Assembly: GCA_944363525.1 (NCBI GenBank)
Contig: CALVUF010000007.1
Location: 1 to 64,000, forward strand
Length of the DNA stretch: 64,000 bases
Direction of reading: 5' to 3'
From: an uncultured Bacilli bacterium
GTDB taxonomy: Bacteria; Bacillota_I; Bacilli_A; RFN20; CAG-826
Position numbers and translations under genes: made by a program
In this document: positions 26,342 to 34,963 of the stretch, piece after piece
How positions within the stretch are numbered: the first letter of the stretch is position 1
Layout: each line of letters starts with the position of its first letter
The notes under the pieces: generated by a model
Databases searched by the model: none
Told to the model about the DNA's origin: nothing
Seen by the model: only the letters and a program-made list of their open reading frames with translations

Positions 26342-28066
26342 ATGCGGAACGAACACCCCAAGCCTGATTTAGTCCATGAATCCGGATATTTGTCTTTGAA
26401 TGGAAAATGGCAATTCGCCCTTGATGACGACGGATCGTTCGCGAAAAGCGACTGGCTGGATATTGGTGTGGCCTTGCCACGGCAGATCGAGGTTCCTTTC
26501 GCTCCGGAATGTGCCCTCTCCGGCATCGCTGATCCTTCTTTCCATGATCATTGCTATTACAAAACGGCGATTGAGATTAAGAAAAAAGCAAATCGAGCGT
26601 ATCGGCTGACTTTTCTCGCCGTCGATTATGAAGCGACCGTTTACGTGAACGGGGAGGAAGTTTGCCGTCATATCGGCGGGGCGACCCCTTGGAGCTGTTT
26701 GATTGAAGACTATTTACATGATGGTTCGAATGAAATCGCCGTCCACGCCTATGATCCAGGGCGCCGGAAAGATATCCCTCGGGGAAAACAATATTGGAAA
26801 GAAAAATCCGAAATTATCTGGTATACCCGAACCTCGGGAATTTATCGAAGCGTCTTCCTTGAGGAATTGCCTAAAGACCATATCATCCACTTAGCGATCA
26901 ATGGTTCGTGGCTTAAAAAACAGGCGATAGTCAAAGCCGAGGTTACCGATCCGAGCCATCCGTTGGTCTTGTCGTTAGTCAAAGACGGGAAAACCATTAA
27001 CCAAGTCCAATTTAACCTTCAGAATAATGGACAATATATTTGGGATTTAGCTGAGGCTGAGCTTGACCCGTGGTCGCCGGAGAGGCCGACCCTTTATGAA
27101 GTGGTGGCCCGATACCAGGATGACTTGGTCCGTACCCGGGCGGGGTTCCGCGACATTGAGATTGAAGAGGGTAAGGTCTTACTTAACGGGCAACCGCTTT
27201 TCCAACGGCTAGTCTTGATCCAAGGATATTATCCGGGCGGGAATTTGACACCTGAGACCAAAGAGGCATTCTTAAAGGATATCCGTTTGGCCAAAGCGTT
27301 AGGGTTCAATGGGGCGAGGATCCATCAAAAGACTATCGATCCCTGGTTTTATCATTACGCTGATGAAGAGGGGTTCTTATTGTGGGGCGAATCGCCGAGC
27401 TGCTTTGAATATAGTCCTTCGGGATCGAAAGCCCTGTATGAGGAGTGGACGGCGATCGTCAAAGAATCATTCGGCCATCCTTCGGTTATCGCTTATACGC
27501 CAAACAATGAGTCCTGGGGGATTGACGATATCTCCCGTTCGGCAGAGCAATTGGCGTTCTCGGAACTGATGTACCATCATCTTAAAGCAATCGATCCGAC
27601 CCGGATGATCGTTTCCAACGATGGATGGGAAAATCCAATGACCGATTTGGTTGGGATCCATGACTATAGCGATGACAATGAGCCGAATTATTCGCGCTTT
27701 ATCTCCCGCCTTAAATCAAAGGGGGCGATGGAATCCGATCCCCCGAATTTTGACCGGCCGATTTTCGCGCCGGGCCGGGCCGATTTGAGCAAACCGTTCC
27801 TATTAACGGAATATGGCGGGATTTCCTATAACGCCTCGGGGCAAAAGGCGACATGGGGATATGGTAAACAAGAAAGCCAAAATGGCTTCCTCTCCCGTTA
27901 CCGTAAAACCCAAGAAGCGGTGATCGCTTCGCCATATCTAGTCGGTTATTGCTACACCCAGCTTTACGATGTTGAGCAGGAAAACAATGGGCTGTGCACT
28001 TTTGACCGAAAGCCTAAAGCCGATGTGGCTCTATTGAAGGACATCAATCTTCTTTCCTCTAAATGA
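26342..28066 (+). CDS. Glycoside hydrolase family 2 enzyme (beta-galactosidase/glucuronidase-like)
   Basis: 574-residue cytoplasmic enzyme without a signal peptide. A sugar-binding jelly roll (about 1-170), an Ig-like domain (about 175-270) and a TIM barrel (about 275-570) form the family 2 core. The acid/base is E390 in NNESWG and the nucleophile E490 in LLTEYGG. It is shorter than LacZ and close to the glucuronidase-size members. GGAG precedes ATG 26342, three bases after the RDD stop. It probably cleaves the oligosaccharide brought in by the importer. The exact sugar cannot be told from the sequence alone. Confidence 0.9.
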   Translation: MRNEHPKPDLVHESGYLSLNGKWQFALDDDGSFAKSDWLDIGVALPRQIEVPFAPECALSGIADPSFHDHCYYKTAIEIKKKANRAYRLTFLAVDYEATVYVNGEEVCRHIGGATPWSCLIEDYLHDGSNEIAVHAYDPGRRKDIPRGKQYWKEKSEIIWYTRTSGIYRSVFLEELPKDHIIHLAINGSWLKKQAIVKAEVTDPSHPLVLSLVKDGKTINQVQFNLQNNGQYIWDLAEAELDPWSPERPTLYEVVARYQDDLVRTRAGFRDIEIEEGKVLLNGQPLFQRLVLIQGYYPGGNLTPETKEAFLKDIRLAKALGFNGARIHQKTIDPWFYHYADEEGFLLWGESPSCFEYSPSGSKALYEEWTAIVKESFGHPSVIAYTPNNESWGIDDISRSAEQLAFSELMYHHLKAIDPTRMIVSNDGWENPMTDLVGIHDYSDDNEPNYSRFISRLKSKGAMESDPPNFDRPIFAPGRADLSKPFLLTEYGGISYNASGQKATWGYGKQESQNGFLSRYRKTQEAVIASPYLVGYCYTQLYDVEQENNGLCTFDRKPKADVALLKDINLLSSK

Positions 28067-28153
28067 AAGAAACCGATAAAAACCCTTAGTGTTTTTCTTA
28101 AAAATCGAAACTATTCGGGAAACCATTGACGGTTGTTGTAAAATGAGGTGGCA

Positions 28154-28909
28154 ATGAAACTCGTATCCATCGTCGCTGACTCGACGAAAAACCTATATTT
28201 TGCCTTAATGTCCGACAAATTGGTTTCGCTTTTGACTGGCGATGGATATCTAGTGGTTTCGTATTTGTTAAACGGGAGCCGAACTTTATTCGAGGCTTTG
28301 AGCGAAGGTAACGCCATTGGGATCAAAGAGTGCATTACCTATCTTGAACCAACCGAAAAAGACGTTGATTATGCGTTAAGCAATGGAATTAATCTCTACT
28401 TGGTCGGGCGTCGAAGCCGGTTCCCATCGGTTCGCTCAGTATATACTGACGACGTCAAAGGCGGGCGTTTGGCCGCTGAGTTTTTAGTGGCCAAACAATG
28501 TGAGTCGTTCGTTTATGCCGGATTGCCTGGCAGCGAGTGCTCGGTTCGACGGGAACAAGGATTTGGACAATACCTCGAATTTAAGAATCGGGAGTATGAG
28601 ATGGTACGAGTCGAGGATATCACCTTGTGCTTTTTGAAACGGAAGTTAGAAAAAGGACGACTTGGAGTGTTCGTTTATTCCGATGAGGTTCTATTTAATC
28701 TAGTGCTGCTATTTAAGCGGTTCCGCATTCCCAAGGGCAAGATTGAGATGATCGGTTATGACGGGGTAAGTCGTGATTTTGAATGTATCGGGAATTTTCC
28801 ATCGATTTGCTTTTCTTATGATGAGATTGCCCAATCGGTCCGGGATATGGTGGAAGGGAGAACCAAGGAACGGGAGATTGTCCATAACGTTAGTCTTTAT
28901 CGGGTGTAG
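28154..28909 (+). CDS. LacI-type sugar-sensor domain without DNA-binding domain
   Basis: 251 residues that start directly with the periplasmic-binding-like core of LacI/GalR regulators (KLVSIVADSTKNLYFALMSD). DDVKGGRLAAEFLVAKQCESFVYAG, FVYSDEVLFN and MIGYDGVSRDF fit the family order. The ~60-residue helix-turn-helix and hinge normally ahead of it are absent, and no frame for them exists in the 87 bases upstream. ATG 28154 follows AGGTGG; an in-frame GTG six bases earlier overlaps that site. As the last gene of the glycan locus, it may sense an intracellular sugar and act through another protein, or be a decayed regulator. A weak AAAAAC...GTTTTT hairpin precedes it. Confidence 0.75.
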   Translation: MKLVSIVADSTKNLYFALMSDKLVSLLTGDGYLVVSYLLNGSRTLFEALSEGNAIGIKECITYLEPTEKDVDYALSNGINLYLVGRRSRFPSVRSVYTDDVKGGRLAAEFLVAKQCESFVYAGLPGSECSVRREQGFGQYLEFKNREYEMVRVEDITLCFLKRKLEKGRLGVFVYSDEVLFNLVLLFKRFRIPKGKIEMIGYDGVSRDFECIGNFPSICFSYDEIAQSVRDMVEGRTKEREIVHNVSLYRV

Positions 28910-28915
28910 CGATAC

Positions 28916-29450
28916 TTAATGTGGTTTTTCTGCCGCTGTGTGTGAAATGTAAAAATTCAGTTGTTTAATGAAATCTAATAAATATTTAGACGTGATACTT
29001 ATGTCAGTTCCTAATTTGTCGTCTCTATATAAAGCGACTGGATGCCCATTTTCGATTTTTCCAGAAGGCATTGAATGGATGATTCTATTTCGCTGAATTA
29101 CGAGCAAAGTGAAGAGATTAAGAACGTCTTGGCCCAAAATCTTAAGGATTAATTCTGCCTTTTCCCGCTTTAATTGGCCACCAGTAAGTTTTATCAGGTC
29201 GAACCATGATTCCTCCGATGCCGCATGGTGTTACTGGTCTATCATTTCCACTATAAAACAGAAATTTGAATTGAAGACCCAATTGGCGACGCCAAACAAT
29301 AGAAGGTAGTCGCCATCACTTAGTGCTTGTCTCGTAAGTTTTTCAATTTTCACGTTTTACTGCTTTTTTGATTTCAAAAGCCATGGAACATTTATGCCTT
29401 TTGTGATTTCGTCGAAAAGCTCGTTCAATCCAATCGGCGTTAGACAGGCT
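28916..29450 (-). pseudogene. Decayed gene with HEPN-like RNxxxH motif
   Basis: One minus-strand frame reads as protein for about 175 codons but is broken by TAA at 29359-29357 and at 29233-29231. Fragments before, between and after the stops (LNELFDEITKGINVPWLL, KLTRQALSDGDYLLLFG, FDLIKLTGGQLKREK) are plausible protein. The last part contains QRNRIIHS, which fits the RNxxxH motif of HEPN RNases and related helical proteins. The surviving ORF from ATG 29137 is 73 residues. It appears to be a pseudogene of a toxin-like or abortive-infection-like protein; the family call rests on one motif. Confidence 0.5.
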
Positions 29451-29465
29451 CGTCGATTATCTAAA

Positions 29466-30257
29466 TTAATCCTTTTTGCTTGTTGTTCTTAAATAGATGT
29501 CGTAATAGGGGTACTTTTCTTTTTGCTTCTTATGCAAGCGATAAAACCTTTGTCTGAAAACGAATTTAGGCGTTATCTTCTTGATCGCGGCTTTAAGTTT
29601 TTGCTTGAATCCGACTTTATTTGCCGGATCGCCGTTTTTCATCCAATTTCCGGCGCAATAATGGATTGAGTAACCGCCTTTCTTTGAGAAATCGAATATC
29701 GATTTGGGTGAGTCGAAATAGGTCATTGGGTATATGTCTATTCCGTTGCTTAGATGGGCTTCCTTGCCGTTAAGTCTGAAGTCTGGGTAGGCATCAAGGA
29801 AATACTTGGTCACCCATTCGTTGCTGACGCGGGTCTCTTTTGTCTTTTCATAGTCAGATTCCAGAAAGTGGAGCAAGTCTAAAACGTTTTTATTGCCCTT
29901 TTCGGCTCCGAAGATAGCTATCTGCAGTGATGAATCGACGATATAGGAGAGGAAGAAATGTGAAGTAAGCAAATCGTCGAATGATTTTAAGGCTTCTACA
30001 TCGGTGTCGATGTATACCCCTCCATAGGTATAAACCAAATAGAGACGATACCAATCGCTGATGAATCCATACTTCTTATTTCGTTTTAGATCCTCAACAA
30101 AAGGGATGCCTTTGCCAAAATCTTTTAGATCGTCGTCTCCCCAGACTTTGATTTCCCAATCGGGCATCTTTTTCTTCCAACCTTCGACGAATTGTTTTTG
30201 GTCGGCTGGCATTTCGTTATTGCCCAGCCATATGGCGTGGATTATTTTCGGTATCAT
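29466..30257 (-). CDS. Glycosyltransferase with DXD motif (GT32-like)
   Basis: 263-residue cytoplasmic, membrane-associated transferase. The N-terminus IPKIIHAIWLGNNEMP and the block GFISDWYRLYLVYTYGG, then VYIDTDVEAL with the metal-binding DxD, define the Och1/GT32-like sugar-binding family. ATG 30257 is preferred (MIPKIIHAIW) with GGAG six bases upstream; a longer frame lacks a site. It is the first gene of the surface polysaccharide region and stands on the opposite strand to the importer. Donor sugar is unknown. Confidence 0.85.
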   Translation of the reverse strand: MIPKIIHAIWLGNNEMPADQKQFVEGWKKKMPDWEIKVWGDDDLKDFGKGIPFVEDLKRNKKYGFISDWYRLYLVYTYGGVYIDTDVEALKSFDDLLTSHFFLSYIVDSSLQIAIFGAEKGNKNVLDLLHFLESDYEKTKETRVSNEWVTKYFLDAYPDFRLNGKEAHLSNGIDIYPMTYFDSPKSIFDFSKKGGYSIHYCAGNWMKNGDPANKVGFKQKLKAAIKKITPKFVFRQRFYRLHKKQKEKYPYYDIYLRTTSKKD

Positions 30258-30307
30258 GATGGTCTCCGTTGACCGACACATTATGCATTTCCTATAGGAC
30301 GTATGGA

Positions 30308-30556
30308 ATGCTGGGTCGAAAAAAGACGATGATAAAATTTCCCCATTGGTCCAATTATTGGAATATGGCTATCGATAAGTTGCCCTGGATGCGAAAGGTT
30401 GCTGGGCCCAGAAAATCGTATTTTGGTTGGGGGGATTTGAATGGTGACATACGGCAAGCCGAATAAGCGTGGGGCAATCTTCGTTATGAGGAGGGCGTGC
30501 CTTATCCGTTTCACCGTGCTATGATTGTCCGGCCCAAGGGCCATCCTTGGTTATAA
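30308..30556 (+). pseudogene. Short decayed gene with one in-frame stop
   Basis: From ATG 30308 the frame reads through MIKFPHWSNYWNMAIDKL and GPRKSYFGWGDLNGD to TAA at 30464-30466. It then continues in the same frame with LRYEEGVPYPFHRAMIVRPK to a second TAA at 30554-30556. The unusual Trp/Pro/Tyr content on both sides suggests one broken gene rather than chance. No family was recognised. Confidence 0.35.
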
Positions 30557-30588
30557 CGTCAATTTATATCTAACTGAATCAGAATCAA

Positions 30589-31599
30589 ATGAAGCGTCAT
30601 TTCTTCGGAAGCATCTTGCTTCTGTTCCCGTTGTTCTCAGCCGGTTGCTCATCGGATAATTTCGTCATGATTTTCTCGGGGGCCGAGGATGAACGCAACG
30701 CCTACCTATACCAGCGTTTATACGAGCGATTCCCCAACTACGAAATCATCATTCAATCGGTTGGATCGGGAACCGTGTTCACCAAATTGGCCAATGAGGG
30801 CGTTCGTTCCGACTGCGACATCTTCTATGACCTTGATATAACCAATGCCGCCCAGTTGAATTCGATGGAAGACGATGGCCACAAGGTCTTGGCTAATCTT
30901 TCGTCCCTAGAATTCACCCCCCCCTCTTACGATTCGTCCGTAACGAGCCTGACCGGAATCGAGGATAACTTCCTAGTTAATTGCAAAACCGACCTTGTTT
31001 TCATCGTTAACCACGAAGTTTTGGAAGAAAACAACTTGCCGGTTCCGAGCAGTTTTGCTGATTTAACTAATCCCGTCTATCGGGGTTATATCCAAATGCC
31101 CAACCCACAATCCAGTGGGACGGGGTATGGTTTTTATAACGGCATGGCCTCCCTATATGGCAAGGAAGCCGCTCTTTCTTATTTCCGGGAGTTCGGACCA
31201 AACGTCACCGAATTCACTTCCTCTGGCTCAGTTCCATTAAAATCCTTGGACCGGGGAGAGATCGGCATCGCTATTGGGATGCTTTGGCAGGGTTATCAAT
31301 ACGAATTGAAGAATCCTGACCTGGAGGTGATCATCCCGGAAGAGGGGTGCCCTTATAACCTGTTTACCATGGGGATGGTCGATACCCATGAGTTACGTCC
31401 GGCGGCTTTTGACGTTTTCCGCTTCCTCGTCGAGGAACTCAATTACGATCAGACTCTCCGCTTCACCTCCGACGTTATTTATGAAAACCAAGGGGCTTCT
31501 CTTACCGAAGGATATCCGACCGATGTTAAGGAAATCCCGATGAAGGGGCTAAAGGACCCCGCCTACAAGAAGGACCTATTGGATTCCTGGGAGTTTTAA
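30589..31599 (+). CDS. ABC transporter solute-binding lipoprotein (aminophosphonate/iron type)
   Basis: 336 residues; the signal peptide ends LFSAGCSS. The mature part is a type 2 periplasmic-binding fold of the family containing AfuA/FbpA and the 2-aminoethylphosphonate binder PhnS (VMIFSGAEDERNAYLYQRL at the start, RSDCDIFYDLD, and the conserved QMPNPQSSGTGYGF). Ligand-contact residues cannot be assigned by eye, so iron(III) and phosphonate remain open. Downstream gene content (cytidylyltransferase and LicD) favours a phosphonate or phospho-amine. It is followed after two bases by the ATPase gene. Confidence 0.85.
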   Translation: MKRHFFGSILLLFPLFSAGCSSDNFVMIFSGAEDERNAYLYQRLYERFPNYEIIIQSVGSGTVFTKLANEGVRSDCDIFYDLDITNAAQLNSMEDDGHKVLANLSSLEFTPPSYDSSVTSLTGIEDNFLVNCKTDLVFIVNHEVLEENNLPVPSSFADLTNPVYRGYIQMPNPQSSGTGYGFYNGMASLYGKEAALSYFREFGPNVTEFTSSGSVPLKSLDRGEIGIAIGMLWQGYQYELKNPDLEVIIPEEGCPYNLFTMGMVDTHELRPAAFDVFRFLVEELNYDQTLRFTSDVIYENQGASLTEGYPTDVKEIPMKGLKDPAYKKDLLDSWEF

Positions 31600-31601
31600 C
31601 T

Positions 31602-32357
31602 ATGGAAAGCATCGTCAAAGTCGAATCCTTGCTGAAGAAGTTTGGCAATAAGGTGGTATTGAATTCCGTCTCCTTCGATATCAAGCAAGGGGAATTCTTC
31701 TCAATCCTTGGCCCCTCGGGCTGCGGCAAGACCACTTTGCTCCGTTGCCTAATCGGCATCGAGCGTCCCGAAAGCGGATCCATCGCGAAAAACGGCGTCG
31801 ATATCACCAATGCCAATCCAAAGGATAGGGGGATGGGCATCGTCTTCCAAAATTACGCCCTCTTCCCGAACATGACGGTCTACCAAAACATCGCCTACGC
31901 CTTGAAAGCCCGGAAACTTGACAAGGAAACGATCGATCGGAAGGTTCGCCAAATCATCGACGACGTCGGCTTAAGCGACCATATCAACAAGAAACCCCGG
32001 CAACTATCCGGCGGCCAGCAGCAACGGGTCGCCATCGCCCGGACCTTGGTATTGAGGCCGGATCTCGTCTTGTTCGACGAACCGATGTCGGCCTTAGATA
32101 GCGACATCCGGATGCAATTACGGGCCTTGATCAAGCAAGTCCAGCAGAAGCGGGGCATCTCGATGGTTTACATCACCCATGACCAGGAAGAGGCTTTCTC
32201 TTTGTCCGACCGGATCATGGTCATGAACAACGGGAACATCTTGCAAATCGGGACGCCGAAGGAGATATACAACCATCCGGCGACTGATTTCGTTAAGAGT
32301 TTCGTCGTCAATAATTTGAATGAGAAGGTCCGCCTGATCAAGGAGAGCATCCAATGA
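31602..32357 (+). CDS. ABC transporter ATPase (PhnT/FbpC-like)
   Basis: 251 residues, a compact nucleotide-binding domain with only a short tail. Walker A GPSGCGKTT is near residue 36, Q-loop VFQNYALFPN, signature QLSGGQQQRVAIART, Walker B DLVLFDEPMSALD, H-loop YITHDQEEA. It lacks the long TOBE domain of sugar importers. The ATG follows the upstream stop by two bases and the stop overlaps the permease start (ATGA), so the three genes form one translationally coupled unit. Confidence 0.92.
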   Translation: MESIVKVESLLKKFGNKVVLNSVSFDIKQGEFFSILGPSGCGKTTLLRCLIGIERPESGSIAKNGVDITNANPKDRGMGIVFQNYALFPNMTVYQNIAYALKARKLDKETIDRKVRQIIDDVGLSDHINKKPRQLSGGQQQRVAIARTLVLRPDLVLFDEPMSALDSDIRMQLRALIKQVQQKRGISMVYITHDQEEAFSLSDRIMVMNNGNILQIGTPKEIYNHPATDFVKSFVVNNLNEKVRLIKESIQ

Positions 32358-34933
32358 CTGCCAAAGCCGAGCTGCGCCATTTTGGCCAGCAATCGGGCCA
32401 TTTCCTTAAGAAGGAATGGGGCCGGCTGCTGATCGTGGTCCTGATGGCCGTCTTCGCCTTAGCCCCTTTATTGGCAATGCTTTTTTCTTTGTCGGCCGAC
32501 GATTTCGTCTACATGTTCGCCGACCATCGATTCTACCAATCGATCGGCTTCTCCTTGCTCTATAGTTCGGTCGCGGCCGTCGTCTCGGTGGGGCTGTCCT
32601 TATTGATTGCCTTTTTGCTGGACCGTTCGCATCTAAAACATAAGAAGGTCTTCGTTTTGCTTTTGACCTTGCCGATGCTCGTTCCCTCGATTTCTATCGG
32701 CTTGGGTTTCCGGACCTTTTTAGGGACTTCCGGTTTCCTTGATCAGATAACTGGGTTGGAGACCTCGGCGACTGGTTTGGGGTCATTGATTCTATCTTCC
32801 ATCGTCTTATCCTTCCCGACTTCCTTTTTGATTGTCTACGACGCCTTCCATTATGAGGATAAGTCGGTTTATGACGCGGCCAGGACGCTCGGCATCTCGC
32901 CCATCAGCCAGTTCTTCTCCATCACCATCCCTTCCTTGAAAGGGGCCATCATCTCCTCTTTCTTCGCTTCTTTATCGCTGATCTTCTCCGACTATGGCTT
33001 ACCGATGGAGGTGGCCGGCACCATCCAAACCCTCCCGATCTATTTATATGAACAGGTCAACTCGACCTTCGAGTATGGTCGGGCAGCCATCGTCGGGCTG
33101 TTCTTGCTGTTGCCCGCCATCGCCTCTTTCATCGTCGATATCTTCGTTAAGGAAAGCGCCTCCGAGGAATCCTCCGCCGGCAATATGGAGAAGAGCAAAC
33201 TATTCGACGGGATTACTTTAGCCTCAATCATCGTCTTCTCCTTGTTGCTGTTTATCCCTCAACTCTCCTTCATCGCCTTGGCTTTTATTAAGTCTTTCCC
33301 CAACAATATGGCCTTCACCTGGGATAACTTCTCGGGCCTATTCAAATCCAGTTCGGGGCCGGGCATCAGCCGTTATGTCATCAATTCCTTGGAGATGTCG
33401 TTGCTGGTGGGGGCCATCGGGACGGCTTTGGCCTATCTGACCGCCTATTTCACCAGCCGGGTCCCGGGGAAACTCGGCAAGGGGATTCACTTTATCTCCG
33501 TTTCCTCGATTGCCATCCCCGGCATCGTCTTAGGGGTGGGCTATATCCTGATGTTCAAAGGGACCCATGGGTTCTTTTATGGGACGATGGCGATCTTGGT
33601 AGTGGTCAACGTCATCCACTTCTTCGGCTCCCCTTATCTGATGGCCAAGGATTCCTTATCGAAGATGAATAAGGAATATGAGAACGTCGGGTCGACGTTG
33701 GGCTTATCCAAGCCCCGGATCTTCTTCCGGGTCCTTATCCCCAACAGCATCCCCACCTTAATTGAGATGTTCTCCTATTTCTTTCTCAACTCGATGGTCA
33801 CCATCTCCGCCGTCTCTTTCCTATGCCGTTATGTCAATCAGCCTTTAGCGGTCCTGATCACCAATTATGAGAAGACTGGGAACTATGCGATGCAGGCGGT
33901 CATCTCCTTCGTTATCTTCGGAATCAACGTGATAGCCAAATGCTTATTCACCGGGGTGTCCTCGGTCTTGGCCCGGTTAACGGGCAAGACCCCGCGGACC
34001 TCCCCATCCTTAAGCCGGATTGAGTTCAATTATTTAGCCTATCTTGAGGCCCATAGCCGGCTTCCTTATGACGAGCATCTTCTTTCAAATAATCTCAAAA
34101 TCTCGGTTTCGGCCTTAAGCCGGTTGACCAAGGATTTAGGGGAAAGGAACCTCTTGCAGATCGATAGCAACGGCAATGTCTCGATCACCGAAATGGGGTT
34201 AAAAGAACTGGAGCCCTATCGGGTTAAGCGGGCCATTATTTTGGCCGCTGGGTTTGGTTCTCGGATGGCCCCAGTTACCTTGGACACGCCGAAACCTTTG
34301 GTTAAGGTTCATGGCAAGCGGATCATCGAGCCTCTGCTGGATGCTTTATACGCCAAGGGGATAACCGATATCGTCTTGGTCCGGGGGTATAAGAAGGATC
34401 AGTTCGATTGCCTGAAGGAGAAGTATCCGACGATTACTTTCCTAGACAACACCGAATTCAACGTCACCAACAACATCTCCTCCTTGATGCGGTGCATCGA
34501 TTATGTTGATCGGTGCTACATCCTGGAAGCTGACCTTTTGATCTCCAATCCTAATCTAATTCGAAAATACGAGTATGAGACCAGTTATATGGGGGCGAAG
34601 GTGGTCGAGACCGATGACTGGTGCTTCGACGTCAAGAAAGGGCGGATTGTCAATTACCGGATGGGTGGGGATGATTGCTATCAGGCCTATGGTATCTCCT
34701 TCTGGAATGAGGAGGATTCGGAAAAGCTCCGGATCTATATCCCGAAACTCTATTACTCCCATGCTGGCAAGGAGAACTTCTGGGATGGGTGCATCTTCCG
34801 GGCGTATAAGAATAAGTTCAAGATCGCCCTCCATAGCTGCACCAAATCCGATATCGTGGAGATCGATAATTTCAGCGAATTGGTGGCCTTGGATGATTCT
34901 TATGCCAATTATCCGCGGCACGAGGAGTACTGA
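32354..34933 (+). CDS. Fusion: double ABC permease, winged helix, LicC/PntC-like nucleotidyltransferase
   Basis: 859 residues in one uninterrupted frame. Residues 1 to about 550 are two tandem permease halves, the PhnU2-like layout, with EAA loops YDAARTLGISPISQFFS near 177 and YENVGSTLGLSKPRIFF near 440. A winged-helix domain (about 553-620; NNLKISVSALSRLTKDL) follows. Residues 624-859 are a nucleotidyltransferase with LAAGFGSRM (630-638), TPKPLVKV and an ILEADLLIS metal site, as in choline-phosphate or aminophosphonate cytidylyltransferases. Both parts are normally separate proteins. The fusion would place nucleotide activation at the inner mouth of the importer. A lost stop codon between two genes is the alternative; no in-frame ATG with a ribosome site exists near the junction. 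Confidence 0.88.
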   Translation: MTAKAELRHFGQQSGHFLKKEWGRLLIVVLMAVFALAPLLAMLFSLSADDFVYMFADHRFYQSIGFSLLYSSVAAVVSVGLSLLIAFLLDRSHLKHKKVFVLLLTLPMLVPSISIGLGFRTFLGTSGFLDQITGLETSATGLGSLILSSIVLSFPTSFLIVYDAFHYEDKSVYDAARTLGISPISQFFSITIPSLKGAIISSFFASLSLIFSDYGLPMEVAGTIQTLPIYLYEQVNSTFEYGRAAIVGLFLLLPAIASFIVDIFVKESASEESSAGNMEKSKLFDGITLASIIVFSLLLFIPQLSFIALAFIKSFPNNMAFTWDNFSGLFKSSSGPGISRYVINSLEMSLLVGAIGTALAYLTAYFTSRVPGKLGKGIHFISVSSIAIPGIVLGVGYILMFKGTHGFFYGTMAILVVVNVIHFFGSPYLMAKDSLSKMNKEYENVGSTLGLSKPRIFFRVLIPNSIPTLIEMFSYFFLNSMVTISAVSFLCRYVNQPLAVLITNYEKTGNYAMQAVISFVIFGINVIAKCLFTGVSSVLARLTGKTPRTSPSLSRIEFNYLAYLEAHSRLPYDEHLLSNNLKISVSALSRLTKDLGERNLLQIDSNGNVSITEMGLKELEPYRVKRAIILAAGFGSRMAPVTLDTPKPLVKVHGKRIIEPLLDALYAKGITDIVLVRGYKKDQFDCLKEKYPTITFLDNTEFNVTNNISSLMRCIDYVDRCYILEADLLISNPNLIRKYEYETSYMGAKVVETDDWCFDVKKGRIVNYRMGGDDCYQAYGISFWNEEDSEKLRIYIPKLYYSHAGKENFWDGCIFRAYKNKFKIALHSCTKSDIVEIDNFSELVALDDSYANYPRHEEY

Positions 34934-34963
34934 TAAGTTTACTAAACAAAAGGAGGGCGCATT

